In this document: positions 39,301 to 51,400 of the stretch, piece after piece
Layout of the letters: every line of letters begins with the position of its first letter
Numbering within the stretch: position 1 is the first letter of the stretch
Assembly: GCA_037783415.1 (NCBI GenBank)
Contig: JAZGTN010000306.1
Coordinates: forward strand, 1 to 64,000
Length of the DNA stretch: 64,000 bases
Reading direction: 5' to 3'
From: Leptasterias polaris
Taxonomy: Eukaryota; Echinodermata; Asteroidea; Forcipulatida; Asteriidae
The notes under the pieces: generated by a model
What the model was told of the DNA's origin: nothing
Seen by the model: the letters and a program-made list of their open reading frames with translations, nothing else
The model's database searches: none
Program-made: the position numbers and the translations under genes

Positions 39301-40162
39301 GAGAAGTGAGGTTCATTGACAGTAAATGACCAGTGAGCTGGTACCTCCGATGTTGCTGGGAAACTTCTACTCTTGGACACCAACTTCAGATGGCAGGCAC
39401 GCTTTTCAAGGTATTCTTAAAAATAAACATTGACAGAAGTTTTGCTTTTGTACCCAGTACTCTTACAATAGATACTTTTAGTTTGTTTCTTTCAAGCTTG
39501 AGGCTTCATCGTTGAGTATTCATTCTATCCCTTCATCCTTTAGTATGCTGTCTTCAGGAGAAGTGAGGTTGGTTCATGGACCATATGACTAAGGAGCTGG
39601 TACTTCTGATGTTGCTGGGAAACTTCTACTCTTGGACACCAACTTCAGATGGCAGGCACGCTTTTCAAGGTATTCTTAAAAATAAACATTGACAGAAGTT
39701 TTGCTTTTGTACCCAGTACTCTTACAATAGATACTTTTAGTTTGTTTCTTTCAAGCTTGAGGCTTCATCGTTGAGTATTCATTCTATCCCTTCATCCTTT
39801 AGTATGCTGTCTTCAGGAGAAGTGAGGTTCATTGACAGTAAATGACCAGAGAGCTGGTACCTCCGATGTTGCTGGGAAACCTTACTCTTGGACTCGAACT
39901 TCAGATGGCAGGCACGCTTTTCAAGGTATTCTTTTAAAAACCATTGGTAGAAGTTTTGCTTTTGGACCCAGTACTCTTACAATAGATACTTTTAGTTTGT
40001 TTCTTTCAAGCTTGAGGCTTCCCCTTTACCGTTGTGTTCATTCTGTCTTCAGGAGGAGTGAGGTTCATGGACCATGAATGACTGAGGAGCTGGTACATCT
40101 GATGTTGCTGGGAAACTCCTACTATAGGACACCAACTTCAGATGGCCTGCATGCTTCAACTG
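36365..40162 (+). repeat. Sixteen tandem copies of a long exon plus short intron
   Basis: Each unit is an exon-like block of about 150-175 nt (CTTGAG...ATGGCAGGCACGCTTTTCAAG) followed by gtattc and an intron of about 85 nt (gtattcttttaaaaacc ... TTTGTTTCTTTCCAG or TTCAAG). Block starts: 36365, 36600, 36838, 37074, 37329, 37565, 37809, 38044, 38283, 38527, 38762, 38998, 39261, 39497, 39756, 40011. Copies are nearly identical. Variants fall into subtypes (TTGGACTCGAACTTC vs TTGGACACCAACTTC; GTGAGGTTCATTGACAGTAA vs GTTCATGGACCA) that alternate, implying multi-unit duplications. Confidence 0.93.
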
Positions 40163-41300
40163 GTACGCATTTTTAAGTTACTCAATCACACAACCAATCA
40201 TTTGGAGTTAGCTGACTAAATGTTTTAGGTATTTTGGTGTGTGGGGGATGGCTTATTTAAATAAATAGGCTTAATGCTTTGAAAATTGGTGGGATCTTTT
40301 CCAAATTGAAACTATTCCTATCACCTGAACTCGGAACCAATCTCCTGTTGCTCCCCACTCCCCAAATGAGATCATAACAATGTACAAATGAATGATTAGA
40401 TGCACCTGCAGACGCCCCCCCCAAAAAAAAAAACCCCAAAAGTGTAAAAATGGAATTGTCCTACCTCCACTCCACCATCTGCCTTCCCCACCTTTGATGA
40501 AAATGTCTAGATGTTGAAGAGGCTAATTTTAGCATTGCGCCTTTTTGCACATCCATTGTCATCACCAAGGCTTAATGTATTAGGAGGGATTTAATAGTTC
40601 AAACAAATTTTGCCTTTTCCCCAATGCATTTTCGTTGTTTGGAGTTGGTAACTTAAAACTAGTCCAAATGATCTTAAAATAAAAATTGTGCCTCTTCTTT
40701 TTCCAGATTGAAGCCAACCCTACACCAAGAAGTGATCATCCTTGAGCTTGTCTCCCCATTTCCATAGAGTGAGGTGCATTGACCTTGACTGATGTAGGAG
40801 CTGGCACTGCTGATGTGGAGTGGAATCAACACCCAACATGCTTCAGAAGGCACTGGATCATCACAAACACAGGGAGTGGTAGTATATAGTTTTCTGTTGT
40901 TAAGGTGAAAAGGCTACTTCACAATTTAACCAGTTGTCATGGAAATGTATCTATTGTGGATAAGGCCACAAACTTCAGTCTAAATGACTAAATTAATGAT
41001 AGTGTTTTGCAATGGAGTAGTCTGTGACTGGCTTTCAGGGACTTTTTTGGAGAAGGATTTATATGTGTCCTTGTGTCATTTTCAGATTAGTTTCACTCTG
41101 CCACTGATTTCTTGTGTACATGTCAACAAACTGTCTTTGAATTTGTCAGGAACAAAATGTTGGCTTGTTGTGTGGATGAGCCTTGAAGGACTTTGCTTTT
41201 GATTCTGAGGAAGAGTCGTATTTGAAAGGAGTAGTTTGATAGTTTTGGTTCGAGTTTAACTTGGTTGATCATGTATTGGATTAGTTAGGTTTAGTAGGGA
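40163..41300 (+). other. Lower-copy flank with one more exon-like block
   Basis: Contains the exon-like block at 40707-about 40875 (CTTTTTCCAG|ATTGAAGCC; shares GAGTGAGGTGCATTGACC). The preceding intron segment (ATGAGATCATAACAATGTAC, GATTAGATGCACC) is also found at about 45070 and 46960. That shows exon and intron were duplicated together. No protein gene seen. Confidence 0.5.
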
Positions 41301-41644
41301 ATTGGTGATAATTAAGCTTAAGGTTCAGTGGATTAGGGTTCAAATGGTTAAAATAAAATTTGCTTCACTTGGGTTTATGGAAATGGGGTTTAGAGTGGGG
41401 GTAAGGGGTCCCCAGCAGCGTAGCAAGCAGCACAAAGCAATTTGCTTAAGCGCGAATCAGTGTGTGAGTGAGCTGGTGTTAGAAATTAAAAAAATTAGCT
41501 AAATAAAATAAAAAAGTAAAGTTTCGTTCGTCGACACGTTGCGGTCCGTCGATAATCGCGGAATATTTTTTCGTGTCCGTTTTTCGTTTTCGTGTCCGTT
41601 TTTCGTGTCCGAGAAACCGGTTTCTTGGTATAGGTTTTTAACAA

Positions 41645-41749
41645 ACATCTAACAAAAGTATCTTTCTGAATTGAAAAGTTAACTTTTATTTACCGCGATG
41701 TAAATAAGATGTTGATAAGTTTCAGAAAGTTAACCAGAGTTAGATGTTT
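41645..41749 (+). other. Long imperfect hairpin A
   Basis: AACATCTAAC (41645) pairs with GTTAGATGTT (41740), CTTTCTGAA with TTCAGAAAG, and TTATTTAC with GTAAATAA around a CGCGAT loop. That is a stem of about 45 bp with bulges. It is paralogous to hairpin B at 42620-42721. It could be a structured RNA, a small-RNA precursor or a MITE. Confidence 0.7.
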
Positions 41750-42170
41750 TCAATTAGGGCTTAGTTTACCCTTTTAAAAAAAAGGGATTTTAAGAAATGT
41801 GAGAGAGAGCATGCACATGCGTAGTGAGCAAACAAAGCTATCACAGTCCATGGGGGGGGGGGGGGGGGGGGGGGTTGAGAGAAAACTCAATGAAATTGGG
41901 GGGGGGGGGGAAGGAAGGGGTTCAATAAAACAAGTTAAATTAAATATTTAGAGAGGATTGCCTCTTCGGTGTGAACCACTGATCAACAAGAGGTCTCTCT
42001 TTGAATTAAACTGAAGTATTAAAAGTTCATAAGGAAGTTGAGAGGACAAGGAGCAAATCTTCTTAGGTACTATGAACTCGTCTGGAAGCAAGAGGTCCTC
42101 AGTGTCATTCATTGTGGTGAACTTCATCAGAGGACAGAGTTGAATCAAAGTTCATAGTTTCTGTCTCAGT

Positions 42171-42204
42171 TGTAATTATTCACAGGATGTAGCTGTGAAT
42201 TACA
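42171..42204 (+). other. Short hairpin
   Basis: TGTAATTATTCACA pairs with TGTGAATTACA around GGATGTAGC. It lies between two similar CCTCTTC...AAGAGG hairpins (about 41960 and 42210) in the duplicated 41.3-43.5-kb block. Confidence 0.65.
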
Positions 42205-42619
42205 GAGAGTAAACCCTCTTCAGTGCTGTGCACTGATTTATTATCAAGAGGTGCTCTGTGTTGTCAGGTGAATCTCATGGTGTCTTTCTTAGAAAAATGT
42301 TGGTATATAAAATGAGGATATGCCAAGACAATGTCAATTCTAATACAAAGTAAAGCACTTTCAGAAAATGTTAAACTCGCTTAAAGGGTTTCATGGTTTC
42401 ATGATTAGGGTTAAACTTTGACTAGCTAAATGGGTTTTATAATTAGAGGTTCAAATGGGGGAATAATAGGAAGGAAGGGGGGTTCTGGGGACTATGCGAT
42501 GCGCACAGCAGCTTAAAGCAGCGAAGAAGGAAGAGTGTGTTTGAGGTGTTTTTTGTAGGTTAGTTACTATCTTGAAGACGACCATTCCTTACGCCAAGGA
42601 TTGTCTTCCAAGTAAAATA

Positions 42620-42721
42620 AACATCTAACATGGACAGCTGTACTTGAACTTACGTTATATCAATTTACAGCGGTGTAAATTGGGAGTTGTAAGTTGAAGA
42701 AGGTATCTGCAGTTAGATGTT
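42620..42721 (+). other. Long imperfect hairpin B, paralogue of A
   Basis: The outer stem AACATCTAAC/GTTAGATGTT and the loop-proximal TTTACAGCGGTGTAAAT are shared with hairpin A (TTTACCGCGATGTAAAT). The middle stem differs in sequence yet still pairs (AACTTAC/GTAAGTT). Confidence 0.7.
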
Positions 42722-42867
42722 TTAGGAGTAGGTATAGTGTGACAAAGAGATGAGAGTGAATGTATGAATAACAGATATGCATGCAGCACGCAAGCGAGTG
42801 CGACAGCTAGCAAGCAAATATTCAAATGGAAGCGGGGGGGGGGGGGGGGGTTAAAGCTTAACTGAGT

Positions 42868-43484
42868 AGATTTCCGAGATGTCATTGTGAACTTGGAAAA
42901 TAAGATTCTGTAATTGAATTATTGTCCAAGATGTCATTGCGAATAGAATAGGGAAGTCTGAATTGTGTGGTCTTAGGTGTGTTTAAGAAGTGATCCAAGA
43001 TGTCATTGCGAACTTGGAATAAACAAAGTAGGGGATGTCTCAATTGTGTGGTCTTAGGTGGGTAAACAGAAGAGATCCAAGATGTCATTGCGAACTTGGA
43101 ATAAACAGAATAGGGGATGTCTCAATTATGTGGTCTTAGGTGGGTAAACAGAAGAGATCCAAGATGTCATTGCGAACTTGGAATAAACAGAATAGGAGAT
43201 GTTTCAATTGTGTGGTCTTAGGTGTGTAAACAGAAGAGATCCAAGATGTCAATGCGAACTTGGAATATACAGAATAGGGGATGTCTCAATTGTGTGGTCT
43301 TAGGTGTGTAAACAGAAGAGATCCAAGATGTCATTGCGAACTTGGAATATACAGAATAGGGGATGTCTCAATTGTGTGGTCTTAGGTGTGTAAACAAAAG
43401 AGATCCAAGATGTCAATGCGAACTTGGAATAAACAACTTAATAAGGGGATGTCTCAATTGTGTGGTTTTAGGTGTGTAAACAGA
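42868..43484 (+). repeat. 82-bp tandem repeat, about 7.5 copies
   Basis: Unit GATCCAAGATGTCATTGCGA...ACTTGGAATAAACAG...CTCAATTGTGTGGTCTTAGG recurs with exact 82-bp spacing (GATCC at 42992, 43074, 43156, 43238, 43320, 43402). Each unit holds the small stem CCAAG..CTTGG. The first copies, near 42868-42990, are diverged and shorter. Confidence 0.93.
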
Positions 43485-43822
43485 ACTAATTAAATTGTCA
43501 TTGTTTTTACAATGAAGCCTGTATAATTCATTGACAAACCTTCCAATTCAAGATTTGTCTTGTAAAACTGTCTTTAAGACAGTTTTTAATATAGGTGAAT
43601 AGGTTGATGGTGGATGGAGACAGGAACAGCCCCTCCCCGCTCAGATCTCTTATCAACCCATCCGACCCCCCCCCCCCCCCCCACACACACACACCACACA
43701 CACCCACACACGTTTGTGAATCCCGCTAATGGAGGACTTCTCTTTGTCCTCCCATTGCGACATCAACCCCATTAGTTTTGAAACGAAGCGAGGACGTCCT
43801 CGCTCCTTCAAACACCCGGATC

Positions 43823-44580
43823 CCTTTGGTTTATGAACTATGAATCCATGCAACCTGTAACTTTTCGTTCCCTCCAAGGTACATGTTAAGTAATTGAAAG
43901 AAAAGATTAATGTATTTTGTTTTTTCCTGCTTTGGTGCATAACTTAGGGAAAGCATGAATTTATCTGGCAATATCAGCAATGTTTAATACTGTTACCTGC
44001 CAGAAGAGTTGTTGTGAACAAACTCTTTAGTTAAAGTACTAAGTATGGATGTAAATCCATCAGTGTAAAATAACAATAGGAAGACTACCTTTTGTGTTCA
44101 GGGAAGTGTATGGATGGCCATCCATACAACCAGTACTTTAGTTGGTTTACGGATTACTTTGGGGAAAGGTATTTGTCAATGTGTGAACTTATTTAAAACT
44201 TGTTTCAACCCAAATTACATTTTTCATCTTGTCTATTAATCACAAGTTGAATAACAAGTAATTTTTGACTTCTTTCCTCTCACTAATTTTTATGTGTAAT
44301 CTTTTTTGTTTCAGGAGATAATTACAAAACAGAATCCTTTAAATCTGTACTTTTCTTCCTTAAGGAGTAATGATCAAAATTATTGAAGGAAGGAGTAATG
44401 ATCAAAACTATTGAAGGAACACTTAGTTGTGTTCTTCTAAGATGAAAGTCTGTAAAATATATCTTTGCTTTCAGCTTTGATGCTTAATGTTGTATAAGTG
44501 GTTTCTTGTTAGGGCCTTACAGTACTATGCCACCAGTGGCTGGTGGTAAAATAGGATAACAAAGAAACAGACTCGGTAAG
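43823..44580 (+). repeat. Segmental duplicate of 35360-36100
   Basis: ATGAACTATGAATCCATGCA through GGAAGACTACCTTTTGTGTT and GGCCTTACAGTACTATGCCA follow the order of 35360-36100 with a few percent difference and small indels. One unit (GGAGTAATGATCAAAA) is locally doubled at 44360-44410. Confidence 0.88.
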
Positions 44581-45345
44581 TTTTTTTTTTTTACATTGGC
44601 CTTTTTAACCAAACCCCAAAATACATTTCCTATACTGTTTGCTTTTGGACCCAGTACTCTTACAGTAGATAGTTAGAGCTTTCTTTTTCAGCTTGAGACT
44701 ACCCCCTTCACCCTTAAGTATGCTGTCTATACAAGGAGTGAGATTCATGGACTATGACTGAAGAGATGGTGCTGCTGATAGTGCTGAGAATCTTCTACTG
44801 TTGGACACCAACTTCAGATGACCTGTATATTTCAAATGGTACGTTACTTATTTGAATTGAGTCTCTGTGCATTTTGTAGTCCCTCAATCAAATACATGTA
44901 CCCAATCATTTGGAGTTGACTGACTGAAATGTTTAGGTGTCTTTTGCCAGCTTGAAACTATTCCTACAAACTGAAATTATACTTATTCTGGAACATACCT
45001 GAAATAGAATAGTACAACTGGGATTGGGGGTGAACCCCTCAGAATCTATCCCCCTTCCCCCCCCCCCAATGAGATCATAAAAATTTACAAATAAATGGTT
45101 AGATGCACCCAACAATTGCCCACATATTTCATTAGGAGTTAACATTTTAACAGGTTTTCCTTTTCCCCCATGAAATTTCCCTGAAAAGCATTTTCGCCAT
45201 TTGGGGGAGAGCACATTGAAACTGGCTGCTTTTAACAAATAAAACTATGGTCTGTGAACTGATTTTTTCCCCAGCTTGATGCTACCCTGTATACACAAGG
45301 AGTGAGGTTCATGGACCATGACTGAACAAGGAGCTGGTACATCTG

Positions 45346-45720
45346 GTACATTTAGGATTGGATTGGTGGGGTGCGACATTCGAATAGTTCGGAATCCAAT
45401 GGTGGTAAAATCACGGGAAATTCTGAACTTAATTGCGAAAAGGGACTTGGACACATGCAACCAAGGCATGTGGGGTCCTACTTCCGGCATCGGGCTCCTC
45501 AGCGGCGAGGATGGTCCTGGTGTGTTAATCGGAAGTAGTTCCTAGTCTAGGCCGTGGGGCTAGGGACCGGCGTTAGTACAGTATAGGGGCGTCCCCTGCA
45601 TAAGGGTGTACGTGGACTGGAGGCTCCGAAAGGAGTACGAAGGGCCCTAAGATCTGGAAAGCGTTGTGGGGCTGGTATCCTGGGACCTGCACGTGGTGGC
45701 CCTGCTTTAGACTAACCTTA
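45346..45720. other. GC-rich insert of unknown origin
   Basis: Abrupt composition change (GGGGCGTCCCCTGCATAAGG, CGGCATCGGGCTCCTCAGCG) against an AT-rich background, immediately after the ATCTG|GTACAT border. No protein or RNA family recognised; an unclassified retroelement 5' region is possible. Confidence 0.45.
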
Positions 45721-46706
45721 CCAGGATGATATTTGCAAAATGTAGCAGCAAATGAATTAAACTGCTAGCAATTTGGTGCAATACATTACACGTAACTTTT
45801 TATGAATTTAATAATACAATGAATTAATATACACTGGTATGTAACTTTTCAGGTCATCAGTTGATTCCCTAATTTTTGGGTTTTTAAAATAAACTTGATA
45901 CAAAGTGTATTCCTGTCCCTTGCACTTTCCTCTTTTTTGCAAAATTTGGATGCTTGCCTAAATATACAACAATGTTTAATTATGTATTAATAATATACAG
46001 GCATGCGACTCATTTCAGTCATGATTTTATCATTGTTGGTGTCTTAGCTAGTTGTATTCTGCCACTAAAAATTGAAAAACGCAAAGTATTGCTGAATTCT
46101 TCATTTTTGATTTCTCAATTATTGTACTGCCACTGATCACATTTTAAAAACACAGTACAAAATATTGCAATGCCTGGCACTTTCCTACATGCATCTTGGC
46201 TATTTTCTAGAGAGGGGGCCATTTAAGACGACTCACATCAAATGGCAACAAACTTCATTGAACAAAAAGTCCTATCCATTTCATTGTCTGATTGAGAGAG
46301 GCTGTTTGAAATCACTTTATTCCTAGTCCTAACAAAAGTGTTTGTGAGTTTTCCCTTTTCAGCTTGAGACTACCCCTTCACCCTTGAGTATGCTATCTAC
46401 AAGAGGAGTGAGGTTCATGGACTATGAATGAAGAGCTGATGCAGCAGATATTGCTGAGAATCTTCTACTGTTGGACACCAACTTCAGATGACATGTATTC
46501 TTCAAATGGTATGCAACACATTTTACTTTACTCTCTCTGCATCTTTATTCCCTCAATCACATACTAATCTTTTGGGCAACAACAACATTTTGGCAAAGTT
46601 AAATAAATAGGGCTATTAATGCTCTTAAAATTGTTGGTCTCTTTTGCCCGCTTTGCCCATCCTGAATATATAATTACTCTTGAGCATGTCTGCAATAAAG
46701 AGTTTA

Positions 46707-46916
46707 ATTGGGATGGGGGAATTGGGGGGGGGGAATTGGGGGGGGGGAATTGGGGGGGGGGGGGGGGGAATTGGGGGGGGGGGAATTGGGGGGGGGGGAA
46801 TTGGGGGGGGGGGGGAATTGGGGGGGGGGGGAATTGGGGGGGGGGGGGGAATTGGGGGGGGGGGAATTGGGGGGGGGGGGGAATTGGGGGGGGGGGGGGA
46901 ATTGGGGGGGGGGGGG
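46707..46916 (+). repeat. (AATT G7-14)n array, G-quadruplex-prone
   Basis: About twelve G-runs of 8 to 16 are separated only by AATT over 210 bp, all on the + strand. Four-run windows fit the G-quadruplex pattern. Glycine- or proline-rich frames in all directions are a result of the repeat, not genes. Confidence 0.95.
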
Positions 46917-47704
46917 TGAGCCTATCTCGGAACATATCCCTGTTGCCCCTCCCACCAACCTAATGAGATTATACAAATGCAAATGTGAATGGTTAGATGC
47001 ACCCATTTGCCCCCAAAGAAATAATTTACCCCACTATAATACCAGATTTTTTTGTTTTGGTTCCCTTGTAAGCAATTGCAGTTGGTTAGATGAAAGGAAC
47101 CGTCTGTTAAATTCTCTATAAAACTGATTAATTTTGTGTTTTCTAGTTTGAGTCTCTATCTACACCCTGAAGCGATGATGACCCCCAGATGATTTCTTCA
47201 CCAGGAGTAGGATTCAATGACCATGACTGACCAAGGAGCTGATATTACTGATGCAGATGGGAATTTTCTGCCATTGGATACCAACTTCAAAAGGTATTTT
47301 TTTTAATGCTTGTACAATTTTTCAAATGAATAGTTATTTGGCTACAAATTGCATATCTCCCCTTTTTTTTTCATTGACATATGCTGGTTTTGAAGCCAAA
47401 GATCAGAAAAGTGAACTTAGTCACTATACTAGCCAAGAACCTAATGGAGAGAAGACGAGGAAGGAAGTTTCAGGTTTATTGGTCATTTCTGGATTGAAGT
47501 GTTTAAGTCCAAATAAAAAAATTCAAATTTAATAAAAAGCTTTTGATTTCTCATTTGCCAGTTTTGTAGTTCCCCTGCAACCTGAAATGATGACCAAGGA
47601 GCGTGTCTACACTAGGAGTGAGGTTTATGAGCCATGACTGACCAAGGAGCTGGAACTGCTTTTTTGCAATGGTAAGTTTCAAGGATGCAGTGCATACCCC
47701 TTTC

Positions 47705-47875
47705 AATACACCGATCCATTAAGCCACGCCCATTTCTCATTGACCAATCACAACTGCAAAATCTAATCACCATTTGAGCCGTTTGGTGATCTTTGCACTA
47801 ATGGTGATCGGGTTTCGCGGCTGTGATTGGTCAACTCGTAAGGAGGCGGGGCTTAATAGATCGATCTATTGATGA
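47705..47875. mobile_element. Palindromic MITE
   Basis: CGATCCATTAAGCCACGCCC and GACCAATCACA on the left are inverted as TGTGATTGGTCAAC and GGCGGGGCTTAATAGATCG on the right. The interior has AATCACCATTT / AATGGTGATCGG. The two CCAAT-type motifs (ACCAATC/GATTGGT) come from the element. Confidence 0.85.
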
Positions 47876-48461
47876 TTGCTGCAAGTTTCTTACTTCACAA
47901 AGACAACGGAAGCAATTGGCTCCAACACAAGCCCATGTTAAATATTCCAGTAGAAATTTGCCTGATTAAGATGCCTACAAAAAGGCTGTGACCTTACAAA
48001 GTATCAGGCCTGTTGCTGATTTGAAGAAGCTGTCTGATCAATTCTAATTGATGCAAACATTTAAATTTAGAACATTTTGTTATCCCTTGGCTTGAAGCTT
48101 CCCAAAGACTTCGAAGTGATGACAAAGGAGCAAGTCAACAATCTGTTGATGTCTTCAATCTTCTACAATCTGCTGATGTTGCCATGAACTATTTACTGCT
48201 AGACACCCACTAAAAATGACTCACACGCTTTAAAAGGTATTTATTTCAAGTTTTAAAAAATCACTTCATTGGCCATGGTATTTGCTAGCCTCTGTCAGTG
48301 GCATAACTAAGGTGGGGTCATGCCCTCCTATTTTATGTTTTGATATTAAGAAAAACAGTTTCAATGGCCAGAATGCCTCCCTAGAAATTATGGTGCCCCT
48401 GTTTTTTCTCGCTGGCCTCTGTGTCCAAAGGTGCCCTTTTAATTCCTAATTACAATTGACT

Positions 48462-51400
48462 GTTAATTCAAATGGTCAGAATCACGGGGTTCAACTCCCT
48501 TCCTCATCAAAGTCGCCACTCACACCCACCCCTCCCAATAGTCAGAATAACAGGGTTCAACTTCCTTCTTCACCAAAGTCGTTACTCACACCCACCCCTC
48601 CCAATAGTCAGAATCAGGGGGTTCAACTCCCTTCCTCACCAAAGTCGCTACTTACACCCACCCCCCCCCAATAGTCAGAATCACGGGGTTCAACTTCCTT
48701 CTTCACCAAAGTCGTTACTCACACCCACCCCTCCCAATAGTCAGAATCACAGGGTTCATGTCCCTTCCTCATTAAAGTTGCCACTCACACCCACCCCTCC
48801 CAATAGTCAGAATCACAGGGTTCATGTCCCTTCCTCATTAAAGTTGCCACTCACACCCACCCCTCCCAATAGTCAGAATCACAGGGTTCATGTCCCTTCC
48901 TCATTAAAGTTGCCACTCACACCCACCCCTCCCAATAGTCAGAATCACAGGGTTCATGTCCCTTCCTCATTAAAGTTGCCACTTACACCCACCCCTCCCA
49001 ATAGTCAGAATCACAGGGTTCATGTCCCTTCCTCACCAAAGTTGCCACTCACACCCACCCCTCATAGTCAGAATCACAGGGTTCATGTCCCTTCCTCATT
49101 AAAGTTGCCACTCACACCCACCCCTCCCAATAGTCAGAATCATAGGGTTCATGTCCCTTCTTCACCAAAGTTGCCACTCACACCCACCCCTCATAGTCAG
49201 ATCACAGGGTTCATGTCCCTTCCTCATTAAAGTTGCCACTCACACCCACCCCTCCCAATAGTCAGAATAACAGGGTTCAACTTCCTTCTTCACCAAAGTC
49301 GTTACTCACACCCACCCCTCCCAATAGTCAGAATCAGGGGGTTCAACTCCCTTCCTCACCAAAGTCGCTACTTACACCCCCCCCCCCCAATAGTCAGAAT
49401 CACGGGGTTCAACTTCCTTCTTCACCAAAGTCGTTACTCACACCCACCCCTCCCAATAGTCAGAATCAGGGGGTTCAACTCCCTTCCTCACCAAAGTCGC
49501 TACTTACACCCCCCCCCCCAATAGTCAGAATCACGGGGTTCAACTTCCTTCTTCACCAAAGTCGTTACTCACACCCACCCCTCCCAATAGTCAGAATCAC
49601 AGGGTTCATGTCCCTTCCTCATTAAAGTTGCCACTTACACCCACCTCTCCCAATAGTCAGAATCACAGGGTTCATGTCCCTTCCTCATTAAAGTTGCCAC
49701 TCACACCCACCTCTCCCAATAGTCAGAATCACAGGGTTCATGTCCCTTCCTCATTAAAGTTGCCACTCACACCCACCCCTCCCAATCACAGGGTTCATGT
49801 CCCTTCCTCATTAAAGTTGCCACTCACACCCACCCCTCCCAATAGTCAGAATCACAGGGTTCATGTCCCTTCTTCACCAAAGTTGCCACTCACACCCACC
49901 CCTCCCAATAGTCAGAATCACGGGGTTCAACTCCCTTCTTCACCAAAGTCGCCACTCACACCCACCCCTCCCAATAGTCAGAATAACGGGGTTCAACTTC
50001 CTTCTTCACCAAAGTCGTTACTCACACCCACCCCTCCCAATAGTCAGAATCACAGGGTTCATGTCCCTTCCTCATCAAAGTCGCCACTCACACCCACCCC
50101 TTCCTCATCAAAGTCGCCACTCACACCCACCCCTCCCAATAGTCAGAATCACAGGGTTCAACTCCCTTCCTCACCAAAGTCGCCACTCACACCCACCCCT
50201 CCCAATCACAGGGTTCATGTCCCTTCCTCATTAAAGTTGCCACTCACACCCACCCCTCCCAATAGTCAGAATCACAGGGTTCATGTCCCTTCTTCACCAA
50301 AGTTGCCACTCACACCCACCCCTCCCAATAGTCAGAATCACGGGGTTCAACTCCCTTCTTCACCAAAGTCGCCACTCACACCCACCCCTCCCAATAGTCA
50401 GAATAACGGGGTTCAACTTCCTTCTTCACCAAAGTCGTTACTCACACCCACCCCTCCCAATAGTCAGAATCACAGGGTTCATGTCCCTTCCTCATCAAAG
50501 TCGCCACTCACACCCACCCCTTCCTCATCAAAGTCGCCACTCACACCCACCCCTCCCAATAGTCAGAATCACGGGGTTCAACTCCCTTCTTCACCAAAGT
50601 CGCCACTCACACCCACCCCTCCCAATAGTCAGAATAACAGGGTTCAACTAATTCCTTCTTCACCAAAGTCGTTACTCACACCCACCCCTCCCAATAGTCA
50701 GAATAACAGGGTTCATGTCCCTTCCTCACCAAAGTCGTTACTCACACCCACCCCTCCCAATAGTCAGAATCACAGGGTTCATGTCCCTTCCTCATTAAAG
50801 TCGCCACTCACACCCACCCCTCCCAATAGTCAGAATCACAGGGTTCATGTCCCTTCCTCATCAAAGTTGCCACTTACACCCACCCCTCCCAATAGTCAGA
50901 ATCACAGGGTTCATGTCCCTTCCTCATCAAAGTTGCCACTTACACCCTCCCCTCCAAATAGTCAGAATCACAGGGTTCAACTCCCTTCCTCATTAAAGTT
51001 GCCACTCACACCCTCCCCTCCAAATAGTCAGAATCACAGGGTTCATGTCCCTTAAAGTTGCCACTCACACCCTCCCCTCCAAATAGTCAGAATCACAAGG
51101 GTTCATGTCCCTTCCTCATCAAAGTTGCCACTCACACCCTCCCCTCCAAATAGTCAGAATCACAGGGTTCATGTCCCTTCCTCATTAAAGTTGCCACTCA
51201 CACCCTCCCCTCCAAATAGTCAGAATCACAGGGTTCATGTCCCTTCCCCATCAAAGTTGCCACTCACACCCTCCCCTCCAAATAGTCAGAATCACAGGGT
51301 TCATGTCCCTTCCTCATCAAAGTTGCCACTCACACCCTCCCCTCCAAATAGTCAGAATCACAGGGTTCATGTCCCTTCCTCATCAAAGTTGCCACTCACA

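Noticed and set aside
40257..40439. Recurrent minus-strand peptide 'GASNH...YDLI' (also near 45100 and 47000)
   Set aside because: The three copies are duplicated intron segments of the exon array; no longer frame or start is shared.
46564..47121. Gly-rich (+) and Pro-rich (-) proteins
   Set aside because: Translation of the AATT/G-run array in every frame; no conserved flanks.
32240..48236. Box C/D snoRNA genes in the exon-like blocks (CTGATGTTG, GACTGA motifs)
   Set aside because: The C and D boxes are not consistently placed or flanked by terminal stems across copies.
49628..51055. 475-residue Pro/Ser-rich protein
   Set aside because: Unit length of 66 bp keeps frames open by default. 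More than one frame is open, there is no plausible start context or signal peptide, and it lies between non-coding exon-like blocks.
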